Source: Chloroflexus aurantiacus J-10-fl
GTDB taxonomy: Bacteria; Chloroflexota; Chloroflexia; Chloroflexales; Chloroflexaceae
NCBI RefSeq assembly: GCF_000018865.1
Contig: NC_010175.1
Span: 2,914,001 to 2,978,000 of the forward strand
Reading direction: 5' to 3'
DNA: 64,000 bases
The notes under the pieces were generated by a model. It was not told the DNA's origin and did no database searches. It saw only the letters and a list, made by a program, of their open reading frames with translations. Numbering within the stretch: position 1 is the first letter of the stretch; each line of letters begins with the position of its first letter. Positions 9,760 through 20,369 of the stretch are shown in pieces. The translations under genes were made by a program, and so were the position numbers.

Positions 9760-10164
9760 ATGAGTCACGCTCATGCCCATAGTGAAGGTCCTTCCGCCGA
9801 GAGTCTGGCGCTCAATCATGAAGTGAGTGATGCTCGTTCACAGCCGATAATTTGGGGCGTGGTGATAGTTGGCGTCGTATTATTGCTGGCTTTTGGCTTG
9901 ATGGCAGGGCTTTTGGTGATCACTGCCGGTTCGGTAACCGATGCCAGCAATATACTCTCAAATAGTGAGATGTCGCAGATGCAGATACCACCAGCGCCGC
10001 GCCTCGAACAAAATCCGCGCGTTGATGGTGATCGGATTATCACCGAGGCTACCGAGCGCCTGGAGAGTTATGGCTGGGTGAATGAACGGACCGGTCGTGC
10101 GCATATTCCTATCGAGCGAGCGATGGAATTAATCCTTGAACACGGCCTGGATGCCGTAAAGTAG
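9760..10164 (+). CDS. Small membrane protein of the ACIII/oxidase operon (ActG candidate)
   Basis: The 134-residue protein has a His-rich N-terminus (SHAHAHSEG), one transmembrane helix (about residues 29-52) and a hydrophilic C-terminal domain with a predicted outside location. ATG at 9760 follows GAGGAG at about 9746-9751; an in-frame start at 9709 would run through the end of actA and is unlikely. Its position between actA and the SCO gene and its single helix fit a small accessory ACIII subunit such as ActG, but I see no decisive motif. The C-terminal half (ATERLESYGWV, then AHIPIERAMELIL) resembles the small domain found beside SCO/cox operons in several phyla. Confidence 0.7.
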   Translation: MSHAHAHSEGPSAESLALNHEVSDARSQPIIWGVVIVGVVLLLAFGLMAGLLVITAGSVTDASNILSNSEMSQMQIPPAPRLEQNPRVDGDRIITEATERLESYGWVNERTGRAHIPIERAMELILEHGLDAVK

Positions 10165-10197
10165 CCGGTATCAATCACTAGATCGTGAGATGTTGTC

Positions 10198-11037
10198 ATG
10201 AAGTGCCGGACGTTCATCACGCTGATTGGCTGGTTCGCCATCTTGTTGCTGGCACCCGCAGTGGTGTCAGCGCAAGGTGGCCGCCCAAATCCGGCTGATA
10301 ATGTCGCTTTCGAGCAGCGCATGGGCGAACAGGTGCCGCTCGATGCCGTCTTTATCGATGAGCAAGGGGAGCAGGTTCGCCTGGAGCAGTTCTTCACTTC
10401 CGGCCAGCCGGTTGTGCTGGTGATGAGTTACTACGAGTGCCCCATGCTCTGTTCGTTTGTGCGCGAAGGGGTGCTGGCGGCACTGCAACAGGTGACGCTT
10501 ACCGCTGGACGTGATTTTCAGGTGATCAATATCAGTATTGATCCACTTGAGACGCCAATGATGGCGGCCAATGTGAAAACGTTGACTTTGCAACGCTATG
10601 CCCGGCCCGATGCCGAACAGGGATGGCATTTTCTGACCGGTAGTGAGGAGCAGATCCGGCGTGTTGCTGATGCCATTGGTTTCAGGTATGTCTATGACGA
10701 AACCATCGATCAGTACGCGCACGCGGCCGGATTCGTTGTGCTGACCCCAGAAGGTAAAACGGCTCGTTACTTCTTTGGGATTGAGTTTAATGCCTCTGAT
10801 GTGCGGCTTGGGATTGTTGAGGCATCGTCTGGTAAGGTCGGTAGTGCGATTGATCAGATTTTGCTACTGTGCTACCAGTACAATCCGGTTACCGGTAGTT
10901 ATACTCCGGCGATTATGACGATCCTACGGATTGCCGGTGTCCTGACGGTGATCGGGATTATTACGCTGATTGTGACGTTGAGTCGTTCAACACCCGGCGG
11001 TAATTTGCCGCCACCACGTGAATCGGTGCCGGCTTAG
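10198..11037 (+). CDS. SCO1/SenC-family copper chaperone
   Basis: The 279-residue protein has an N-terminal signal sequence (about 1-24), a thioredoxin-like SCO domain with the copper-binding CPMLC motif, a conserved aspartate in SIDPLETP and the downstream histidine in QYAHAAGF, and a C-terminal transmembrane helix (about 238-262). SCO proteins bind copper through CxxxC plus the distal histidine and metallate or reduce the CuA site of cytochrome oxidase subunit II. The next gene encodes exactly that subunit. The extra C-terminal helix means the domain is held at the outer face of the membrane. Confidence 0.92.
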   Translation: MKCRTFITLIGWFAILLLAPAVVSAQGGRPNPADNVAFEQRMGEQVPLDAVFIDEQGEQVRLEQFFTSGQPVVLVMSYYECPMLCSFVREGVLAALQQVTLTAGRDFQVINISIDPLETPMMAANVKTLTLQRYARPDAEQGWHFLTGSEEQIRRVADAIGFRYVYDETIDQYAHAAGFVVLTPEGKTARYFFGIEFNASDVRLGIVEASSGKVGSAIDQILLLCYQYNPVTGSYTPAIMTILRIAGVLTVIGIITLIVTLSRSTPGGNLPPPRESVPA

Positions 11038-11083
11038 TGGTAGTTGCGACTGGGGCGGCAATGCCCCCGGACAGGACGAAGGT

Positions 11084-12076
11084 ATGCGCGATTTTCCGTT
11101 ATTTCCCGATCAGGCATCAACCTTTGCAACCCAGGTTGATCAGCTCTACTTTTTTCTGGTGGCCCTGAGCCTCATTTTTGCCGGGGTGTTACCGTTTGTT
11201 ATTCTCTATCTGATCGTTCGTTATCACCGTAGTCAGAAGGTTGATCGGAGTAATCCGGTTGACTCCAACCTTAAACTAGAGCTGACCTGGACGATAATCC
11301 CGTTAATACTGGTCATGCTGGTCTTCTTCTGGGGTGCGTTTTTGTACGTACAGATGCGAACTCCACCGGCGCGCACTCTGGATGTCTATGTGATCGGCAA
11401 GCAATGGATGTGGCACGTGCAGCATCCAAACGGTAAGCGCGAGAATAATGAGCTGCACGTTCCAATTGGCCAGCCCGTGAAGCTGATAATGACATCGCAA
11501 GATGTGATTCATAGCTTCTACATTCCGGCGTTCCGCGTGAAGCAAGATGTGTTGCCGGGCCGCTACACAATCATGTGGTTCGAGGCGACCAAACCCGGTG
11601 AGTATCATCTGTTCTGCGCCGAGTACTGTGGTACTGAACATTCGCTGATGATTGGTCGGGTTGTCGCCATGCCGTTGGCCGATTACGAGCGCTGGCTGGC
11701 AACTCCTGGGCCGGTAGTGTTACCTGATGGTTCGATTGATACGGGCCAGCCGACGATAACTGCAAATCTCGGCGATCCAATGGCTGCGGCGGGTAGTCAA
11801 CTCTTCACAAGCCTGGGTTGTGCCGGCTGCCACGCAATGGCCGGTGGTGGCGTTGGACCGAGCATGCAGGGTTTGTACGGAGCAACAGAGAAAATGGCTG
11901 ATGGCTCGACAGTCACGGCTGATGAGAACTATCTGCGTGAGTCGATCCTCAATCCGAATGCGAAGATTGTGGCCGGCTATCCTGCGGTTATGCCATCGTA
12001 TCAGGGGCAGATCAGCGAGGATCAGCTTAACCAATTGATTGCGTATATTAAGTCACTCGCCGACACGGGGAATTAG
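11084..12076 (+). CDS. ctaC: caa3-type cytochrome c oxidase subunit II with fused cytochrome c
   Basis: The 330-residue protein contains two N-terminal transmembrane helices, a cupredoxin domain with CuA ligands (VIHSFYIPAF, then CAEYCGTEHSLM) and a C-terminal cytochrome c domain with haem site CAGCH and the methionine-bearing segment near VMPSYQGQI. The fusion defines a caa3-type enzyme: electrons enter the attached haem, move to CuA and then to subunit I. ATG at 11084 gives the expected short N-terminus (MRDFPLFPDQAS); an upstream in-frame start at 11018 would overlap the SCO gene. No lipobox is apparent. Confidence 0.94.
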   Translation: MRDFPLFPDQASTFATQVDQLYFFLVALSLIFAGVLPFVILYLIVRYHRSQKVDRSNPVDSNLKLELTWTIIPLILVMLVFFWGAFLYVQMRTPPARTLDVYVIGKQWMWHVQHPNGKRENNELHVPIGQPVKLIMTSQDVIHSFYIPAFRVKQDVLPGRYTIMWFEATKPGEYHLFCAEYCGTEHSLMIGRVVAMPLADYERWLATPGPVVLPDGSIDTGQPTITANLGDPMAAAGSQLFTSLGCAGCHAMAGGGVGPSMQGLYGATEKMADGSTVTADENYLRESILNPNAKIVAGYPAVMPSYQGQISEDQLNQLIAYIKSLADTGN

Positions 12077-12079
12077 TCT

Positions 12080-13738
<1,659 letters not shown>

Positions 13739-13818
13739 GGCTGGTGGTACTGATAGCAGAACACCAGGTACAAGATTGTCGGTAGTGGCGTTGATAGGTA
13801 AAGGCAGAGGAGAGAGCG

Positions 13819-14607
13819 TTGGCAACGATCACTCACGAAGAGGCACACGCCCATACGCACGGCCCGGAACTGCAACATCAGTTCGAGACGCCGGAACAGC
13901 AGAAAGAGGCTGCAACGCTAGGCATGTGGGCCTTCCTGGTCACCGAAATTATGCTCTTCGGTGGTATCTTCATGGCCTACATTGTCTACCGATGGGCTTT
14001 TCCCGAAGCATGGGAAGAGTCGGCGGCACTGCTGAATACACCGCTGGCCACGGTAAATACCGTCGTGCTGCTGGTCAGCTCATTAACTGTAGCGCTGGCA
14101 GTCAATGCTGCCGAAGAGGGTAACAAGCGTCGGTTGTTGACCATGCTGGTCTTGACGATGCTGCTTGGAGTGACCTTCCTGGTCATTAAGGGTTACGAGT
14201 ATAGTGAAAAGTTTGCCCACTGTGCCGGTGCGAAAGACCCGATCAGTTGGATTACCGGCACCGATTTGCACGAGAGCCATGAGTGTCTGGTGCCAGGACG
14301 TAGTTTCTTATTTCCTGCAGAGCACGGCACGGCGGGTGCTACGCATGGGGCGAGTGCCGGTCATGGAGCTTCCACCGGTCTGATGCAATCCGGTCATCAA
14401 CTATTCTTCTTTCTCTATTTCTGTGCGACCGGCCTGCATGCCATCCACATGCTCATCGGTCTGGGAGTGATGGGGACGATCACGGTGATGGCACTCCGGG
14501 ATCGGTTCTCACCAACCTACTTTACGCCGGTTGAGATTGGTGGTCTCTACTGGCACCTGATTGACATTATCTGGGTATTCCTCTTCCCACTCTTCTATCT
14601 GGTTTAG
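13819..14607 (+). CDS. ctaE: Cytochrome c oxidase subunit III
   Basis: The 262-residue membrane protein has the subunit III core (GMWAFLVTEIMLFGG, LHAIHMLIGLGV, and the C-terminal YWHLIDIIWVFLFP). It starts with TTG at 13819, preceded by GAGGAGAG at about 13807-13814; the next in-frame ATG falls inside the first conserved helix. A Gly/His/Ala-rich insertion (about residues 130-192) separates two helix groups and makes it longer than minimal bacterial subunit III. Subunit III stabilises subunit I and the oxygen path. An 80-bp gap separates it from ctaD. Confidence 0.92.
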   Translation: MATITHEEAHAHTHGPELQHQFETPEQQKEAATLGMWAFLVTEIMLFGGIFMAYIVYRWAFPEAWEESAALLNTPLATVNTVVLLVSSLTVALAVNAAEEGNKRRLLTMLVLTMLLGVTFLVIKGYEYSEKFAHCAGAKDPISWITGTDLHESHECLVPGRSFLFPAEHGTAGATHGASAGHGASTGLMQSGHQLFFFLYFCATGLHAIHMLIGLGVMGTITVMALRDRFSPTYFTPVEIGGLYWHLIDIIWVFLFPLFYLV

Positions 14608-14616
14608 GAGGGCGCG

Positions 14617-14982
14617 ATGGCCGAGCGACACGAACATCAACATGCTCACCACCACGGCGCCGGGCATGCCCATATCTCGCGGGGGACCTATTATCGGGTC
14701 TTCGGAGCGCTGATGGTGCTTATGGTGCTGACCGTCGCTGCCTGGTGGGTGGAGAAGAACCTGATCCATATTCCGGGCTGGCTGGCGGTGACGATTGCAA
14801 TGAGCATTGCAATCGCGAAAACGGTTTTGATTGTGCTCTACTTTATGCATGTGAAGGTCAGCAGCCGAATCTCTCAGGTCTACGCTGCCGGTGCATTTGT
14901 CTGGCTGATCATTCTATTTGTAATTACCATGGGCGATTACGTTGCCCGTGGCTGGCCACCGCAGGGTGGACCGTTACCGTAA
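14617..14982 (+). CDS. ctaF: Cytochrome c oxidase subunit IV (prokaryotic)
   Basis: The 121-residue protein has a His-rich N-terminus (HEHQHAHHHG) and three predicted transmembrane helices, with the motif IAKTVLIVLYFMHVK that is diagnostic of the bacterial COX4 (caa3/CtaF-like) family. It begins with ATG at 14617, nine bases after ctaE, with GGAGG at 14607-14611 as ribosome site. It is the last gene of the respiratory operon and is followed by a strong terminator. The His-rich leader could bind metal, but that is speculation. Confidence 0.9.
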   Translation: MAERHEHQHAHHHGAGHAHISRGTYYRVFGALMVLMVLTVAAWWVEKNLIHIPGWLAVTIAMSIAIAKTVLIVLYFMHVKVSSRISQVYAAGAFVWLIILFVITMGDYVARGWPPQGGPLP

Positions 14983-15004
14983 CTCTTCCTGGTGTGGTGG
15001 GTGA

Positions 15005-15035
15005 GGGCCGGTCAGAAAATGACCGGCCCTTTTGT
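15005..15035 (+). terminator. Rho-independent terminator of the respiratory operon
   Basis: A perfect 10-bp stem GGGCCGGTCA (15005-15014) / TGACCGGCCC (15020-15029) with loop GAAAA is followed directly by TTTTGTT. It lies 22 bp after the ctaF stop. Confidence 0.92.
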
Positions 15036-15307
15036 TATTGGTGACTGTCGATGTAAGGTGTGTTAAATTTGATATCCCAGGTTGCTACCTTTGTCACCAC
15101 AGAGACACAGAGGGCACAGAGGATGTGGATAACTCGGGTTACTTCCGTAAGGCGTGACGTAGCACGTTCTTGGGAACTGGTTGCTCCCTCCATCGTTATG
15201 CGGTACGCCAGACGGTGTTGAGAGCAACGTCGTGCTGTTCGTCCTGAAAGTCAGCCTCCGTGGTATGCTCACAACATACGTGGCAACTTGAGTTCAATCT
15301 GATACGG

Positions 15308-15444
15308 GAACATGCAATGTCCAGCGAAGTGGGTTCGTTAGGGGCGGGTTCAGAACCCGCCCCTATCACCACACAAACGGCAAGGATGATATCGAAGATA
15401 CAATCCACTACGTGGTACGCGATCCAGGGCATACCTTTCGACAC
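15308..15444. repeat. Dispersed repeat, copy 1, with REP-like hairpin
   Basis: This stretch matches 15835-15966 over about 130 bp with scattered differences. Its core is the hairpin TAGGGGCGGGTT (15339-15350), loop CAG, AACCCGCCCCTA (15354-15365), followed by a shared tail containing ATCGAAGATACAATCCA. The hairpin plus conserved flank is what REP/BIME-type elements look like. Confidence 0.8.
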
Positions 15445-15598
15445 CCCCTCGTTCGCCGCATCTCTTGTGATGACCACCGCCGGGTGCGGATGGTGCCATT
15501 GCTGAGGCATAGCCACGTTCTTCTACTCACCTCGCATCCATCCGGGTTGTGCCGGTAATTCCCACGGATCGTCGCAGCGGAATGGATAGTCACGGTTC

Positions 15599-15829
15599 GT
15601 GGCATATCCGGTGATAGGCAGTGCTACCCATGGTCGTTCAACATGTGCGATGAACGCACATTACTCGTCGATGCACAACATGTCTGCCCGTGGGATTTAC
15701 AAATACTGCGGCACATCTGGGGTACTCATCTGGCGGCGCAATGAGAACGACCACATCATCCGTAGCCAGGCATCCCTAAATCGCATGCGCGACGACATCG
15801 TCAATCATCCATACGTGATGGCAATATGA
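15599..15829 (+). pseudogene. Remnant of REP-associated (IS200-like) tyrosine transposase
   Basis: The frame ends with IWRRNENDHIIRSQASLNRM followed by RDDIVNHP, which matches the C-terminal signature of REP-associated tyrosine transposases (typically LWQRNYYEHIIR...RIRxYIxxNP). The tyrosine-bearing part and the HUH motif upstream are not recognisable, so only the last 40 or so residues survive. It sits between two copies of a REP-like repeat (15308-15444 and 15835-15966), the association expected for RAYT genes. I recognise the family from memory; the rest of 15036-16051 shows no other gene. Confidence 0.5.
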
Positions 15830-15834
15830 TCAGC

Positions 15835-15966
15835 AACATGCAACGTTCATTGAAGTAGGGGCGGGTTCTGAACCCGCCCCTACCATCATCCACAAACGGC
15901 AAGGGTTATATCGAAGATACAATCCAATACGTGGCACGCGATCCAGGGTATACCCTTTCGACCCCA
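15835..15966. repeat. Dispersed repeat, copy 2, with REP-like hairpin
   Basis: Second copy of the 15308-15444 repeat. It carries a perfect 13-bp hairpin GTAGGGGCGGGTT (15855-15867) / AACCCGCCCCTAC (15871-15883) with a three-base loop. The same 29-base palindrome, differing only in the loop, ends the tandem array at 29592-29620. Confidence 0.8.
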
Positions 15967-16051
15967 CGCGACACGTGAATCCTTGCCGGTGAAAGCTAAC
16001 CAATCCAGCACGTGATTGCGCTGTGGATGTGCGGAATGGTTTCGGGCATCG

Positions 16052-16735
16052 CTAGCGAAAGATAGCTTGTAAGTCGGCAAGTGTGGTGTGGGCCAGGCTG
16101 GGCAATGTCAGGTCGGCAGGCGGTAGCGGAACCTGCCCGGAGATCGCGCCGGGGATGGCGACGACCGGGCAGCCGGCTGCCCGGGCAGCCCGGATGCCGT
16201 TGGGGGAGTCTTCGAGTACCAGGCAGGTTGCTGGCGGCAGACCCAGGCGGCGAGCTGCTTCCAGGAAGAGATCGGGTGCCGGTTTTGTTGCTGCTACATC
16301 ATCAGCCGTGACGACTGTTGCGAAGAAGGGGCGTATGCCTAGACGTTCAAGCCAGCCTTCAACCCAGCGCCGGCTACTGCTACTGGCAACTGCACAGGGT
16401 AAGCCCTTTGAGTGTGCTTCGGCTAGCAACTCAGCAACACCGGGCAGAAGCGTTTGTGGCGCGCTTAGTTCATCCTTGCGGGCCTGTCGGCGAGCGAGGA
16501 TCGTATCGCGTGCCGCAATGACTTGTTCGGCCAATTGGGGATCGCGTTGCCGGAGTAACGCGACGAGATGGGCATGAGCATCAAATCCGGCGTTTGCGCC
16601 AAGGGTGATCGCCCAATCGTGGACGCTTAGGGTAACACCATATTCGGCATAGATCTCTTGCCAGCTTTGTAAGGCGGGTGTCTCGGTATCGACCATCAGG
16701 CCGTCGAAGTCGAAGATGAGGGCATGGATCGGCAT
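16052..16735 (-). CDS. HAD-superfamily hydrolase (beta-phosphoglucomutase/phosphatase-like)
   Basis: The 227-residue protein has HAD motif I FDFDGLMVDTE at residues 8-18 (nucleophile D9, acid/base D11), motif II VASSSSR, a lysine in the TKPAPDLF segment for motif III and motif IV LVLEDSPNGIRAA. The helical cap lies between motifs I and II, so this is subfamily IA of the beta-phosphoglucomutase/GPH type. Substrate could be a sugar phosphate or phosphoglycolate; the sequence does not decide. Its reverse-strand start at 16735 is preceded by AGGAG on that strand. It stands alone, with repeat-rich DNA on both sides. Confidence 0.88.
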   Translation of the reverse strand: MPIHALIFDFDGLMVDTETPALQSWQEIYAEYGVTLSVHDWAITLGANAGFDAHAHLVALLRQRDPQLAEQVIAARDTILARRQARKDELSAPQTLLPGVAELLAEAHSKGLPCAVASSSSRRWVEGWLERLGIRPFFATVVTADDVAATKPAPDLFLEAARRLGLPPATCLVLEDSPNGIRAARAAGCPVVAIPGAISGQVPLPPADLTLPSLAHTTLADLQAIFR

Positions 16736-17589
16736 TCAGGTCTCCTTTGCATCAGCGATCCGTTGCTGCCAATGTATAGATTCCACACTCATTGTACTTG
16801 AGTTGATGTGCGTGCTGTTTCATGCAAGCTCGTGTCGGCGCATGTTGTATCAACTCTTGCCTATGCATCGTACAGGTTGTCGGCACTGCGCTGAGGCATT
16901 GGCAGGCGTGCCACTGGTGAGATGCTGATGGTTCGTTGACGGTGCGCGAACTGGTGCATGTGTAGTTCGCCTGCGTGGTGGGTGATGAGCAGGTGACGGT
17001 GGTGCTGCGTCTGGCAGTGTGCCGGGACATCCCCCCCACCCCCGCTGGGCTATGCATTACCCACATGTCACGTTGCGTTAGGTCGGGCTGCAAGCGCTCT
17101 CCGTGGCGCGGGCTTCCAGCCAGCGTGCCGGCATCCTCGCCACCGCCGTCAGGTGCTGGCCGTGGCCGCTGGTGCGCAGGCACGAACCAAGTGCAACAAC
17201 ACCGTTACGCCCAGGTATCGCATGTATGCCCGACTGACTCTATGATTGTCACGAGCACATCCAGTACCGCCATGACCAGGATGGGTAACGGTGTGCCACA
17301 CGCCGGATCGTGAGCACGGCTGGCGCGGCAGCATGGCTGCCGCACTCCAAACCGTGCGACACGTGCATGCCGAGCGGGTACGGCAATCCATCCAGCACGT
17401 GCTGGCACGGCTGGAGCTGCGCACTATCACCGGACCAGTCGCCCACAACAGCATCCATAGCGATCATCACCGCTGATTCGCACGTGGTTGACACCAGGTA
17501 TGGGTAATGCGTAGCCGGGTGGGATAGGGGAGGGCAGACGTGTGATCCAGGGCTTCCTAATAGGGTAGACGTTGTATTCGTTCATCTAT
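16736..17589. other. Gene-poor gap with dispersed repeat fragment
   Basis: No supportable gene. The part 17302-17403 matches 19916-20015 in the same orientation (shared core GGCAGCATGGCTGCCGCACT), a dispersed repeat family that also appears, more diverged, around 24400-24910 and 31078-31325. The remainder is high-GC sequence without recognisable coding pattern. Confidence 0.6.
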
Positions 17590-19815
17590 CCTGGCCGTCC
17601 GTGAATGCCGCCAGGGGCGGGAGCTTGCGCCTGGCTCCTCCTTCGAGCACTGGTACCGGCACCATGCGCGCTGGAGGCGCGTGCGCTCAGTCGGGATGCC
17701 AGGCGGTGAGCGCGCCGGAGGCGCACGCTTGCAGGGCATCGCCCCCACCCTAGCCCGCCCCCGCTGGGGGCGGGAACTGCCGGTGCCGGATGGTGACCGC
17801 TGGCGTGAGTGGGTTCAGGGGGGTGATACACCGTTGGTGGCGGGCACGGCGCGGGCTGGCGAGTGCGCTGGAGGCGCGTGCGCTCAGTCGGGATGCCAAG
17901 CGGTGAGCGCGCCGGAGGCGCACGCTTGCAGGGCATCGCTCCCCAATCTACCCCGCCCCCGCTGGGGGCGGGAACTGCCGGTGCCGGATGGTGACCGCTG
18001 GCGTGAGTGGGTTCAGGGGGGTGATACACCGTTGGTGGCGGGCACGGCGCGGGCTGGCGAGCGCGCTGGAGGCGCGTGCGCTCAGTCGGGATGCCAAGCG
18101 ATGAGCGCGCCGGAGGCGCACGCTTGCAGGGCATCGCTCCCCAATCTACCCCGCCCCCGCTGGGGGCGGGAACTGCCGGTGCCGGATGGTGACCGCTGGC
18201 GTGAGTGGGTTCAGGGGGGTGATACACCGTTGGTGGCGGGCACGGCGCGGGCTGGCGAGCGCGCTGGAGGCGCGTGCGCTCAGTCGGGATGCCACGCGAT
18301 GAGCGCGCCGGAGGCGCACGCTTGCAGGGCATCGCCCCCACCCCAGCCCGCCCCCGCTGGGGGCGGGTGTAGACGGTTCAGGGAGGGTCAGTAGTGTGTA
18401 GGGTACACGAGGTAAGCGCGCCGGAGGCGCGCGCTCCCAGTTGCGATGAGCGCGCCGGAGGCGCACGCTTGCAGGGCATCGCCCCTACCCTAGCCCGCCC
18501 TTGCTGGGGGCGGGAACCAGCGGTGCCGGATGTGGCTCCCGCTGGTGTAAGCTGGTGCCGGTGAGGAGCGCGCCGGAGGCGCGCGCTCCCAGTCGGGATG
18601 TCAGGCGATGAGCGCGCCGGAGGCGCACGCTCGCAGGGCATCGCCCCTACCCTAGCCCGCCCTCGCTGGGGGCGGGAACCAGCGGTGCCGGATGTGGCTC
18701 CCGCTGGTGTAAGCTGGTGCCGGTGAGGAGCGCGCCGGAGGCGCGCGCTCCCAGTCGGGATGTCAGGCGATGAGCGCGCCGGAGGCGCACGCTCGCAGGG
18801 CATCGCTCCCCACTCTACCCCGCCCTCGCTGGGGGCGGGAACCCGCGGTGCCGGATGGTGACCACTGGCGTGAGTGGGTTCAGGGGGGTGATACACCGTT
18901 GGTGGCGGGCACGGCGCGGGCTGGCGAGCGCGCTGGAGGCGCGTGCGCTCAGTCGGGATGCCAGGCGGTGAGCGCGCCGGAGGCGCACGCTCGCAGGGCG
19001 TACAGACTCGCCCCCACCCTGGCCCGCCCCCGCTGGGGGCGGGAACTGCCAGTGCCGGATGGTGACCGCTGGCGCGAGTGGGTTCAGGGGGGTGATACAC
19101 CGTTGGTGGCGGGCACGGCGCGGGCTGGCGAGCGCGCTGGAGGCGCGTGCGCTCAGTCGGGATGCCAGGCGGTGAGCGCGCCGGAGGCGCACGCTTGCAG
19201 GGCATCGCCCCCACCCCAGCCCGCCCCCGCTGGGGGCGGGTGTAGACGGTTCAGGGAGGGTCAGTAGTGTGTAGGGTACACGAGGTAAGCGCGCCGGAGG
19301 CGCGCGCTCCCAGTTGCGATGAGCGCGCCGGAGGCGCACGCTCGCAGGGCGTACAGACTCGCCCCCACCCTGGCCCGCCCCCGCTGGGGGCGGGAACTGC
19401 CAGTGCCGGATGGTGACCGCTGGCACAGGCTGGTGCCGGTGAGGAGCGTGCCGGAGGCGCGCGCTCGCAGGGCGTGCAGACTTGCCCCCACCCTGGCCCG
19501 CCCCCGCTGGGGGCGGGAACTGCCGGTGCCAGATGGTGACCGCTGGCGTGAGTGGGTTCAGGGGGGTGATACGCCGTTGATGGCGGGCACTGCGGGTTGT
19601 TGCCGGTGAGGAGTGCGCCGGAGGCGCGCGCTCCCAGTCGGGATGCCAAGCGGTTAGCGCGCCGGAGGCGCACGCTCGCAGGGCGTACAGACTCGCCCCC
19701 ACCCTAGCCCGCCCCCGCTGGGGGCGGGAACTGCCGGTGCCGGATGGTGATCGCTGGCGCGAGTGGGTTCAGGGGTGCGATACGCCGTTGATGGCGGGTA
19801 CGGCGTGCTGGTGCC
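17590..19815. repeat. GC-rich tandem repeat array with 198-bp and shorter units
   Basis: Copies of a GC-rich unit follow one another. Unit starts (GAGCGCGCCGGAGGCGCACG) at 17708, 17905, 18103 and 18301 give spacings of 197, 198 and 198 bp; later units are shorter or mixed. A 147-bp variant occurs identically or nearly so at 18301-18447 and 19172-19320. Each unit carries two hairpins: CGCGCCGGAGGCGCGCG-type and CCCGCCCCCGCTGGGGGCGGG. Several long reading frames cross the array on both strands, but they encode only the repeat in different registers and are not genes. A relative in opposite orientation lies at 57590-58205. Confidence 0.9.
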
Positions 19816-19915
19816 GGTTTTGCGTGCAGGCAGATTATCACGGATGATCAAACCAGACGGATGTGTCCGGCACATATGTCGGCTCCGTGATCAGACAGGA
19901 AACTGCTACGATTTG

Positions 19916-20015
19916 CGCCGGATCGTGAGCGCGGCTGGCGCGGCAGCATGGCTGCCGCACTCCAAACGTCGCAACACGCGCATGATGAGCGGACAAGACA
20001 ACCAATCCAGCGAGT
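19916..20015. repeat. Dispersed repeat copy (pair of 17302-17403)
   Basis: About 100 bp matching 17302-17403, starting CGCCGGATCGTGAGC and sharing GGCAGCATGGCTGCCGCACT with a small hairpin GGCAGC-ATG-GCTGCC. The two copies bracket the 198-bp array. The rest of 20016-20369 shows no gene and serves as the upstream region of the next operon. Confidence 0.75.
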
Positions 20016-20369
20016 GATGGCACTGGAGATGGTCGGCAGATTTCCTCGCTGCCAGGCAGACAGACTGGGAGTAGGATACTGGCTTTGGTGGTTGGTCAGC
20101 GTGCAGAAGCTTGCGCGGTAGTCTCGGAGCACGGCAGCACAGCTTTTATGAAATAAGTTCATATGCGTTGATTGCAGGCTGTGGCCTGCGCTGCCCCCTA
20201 TGATGGTGGCCCGGTATATTGAGCCGATGGACTGATGGCAGCAGCAGGTGCGCAGCATACAATACAGACCGGGATGGTTTTATCACCGGGGTAGCCCGTG
20301 AGGTGGTTGTTACCACAGAGCATCGTTTCACCACCTGGAATTCTGCTACGGTGCGTTCAAGGAGAGGTT

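Noticed and set aside
17590-19815. CRISPR array
   Set aside because: Units are about 198 bp and nearly fully identical with no short repeat plus unique spacer pattern, and there are no cas genes nearby.
17586-19875. Long open frames on both strands (up to about 295 codons) encoding Arg/Pro/Ala/Gly-rich products
   Set aside because: They repeat the same peptide in register with the 198-bp DNA repeat, exist in several frames at once and lack ribosome sites; the DNA is a repeat array.
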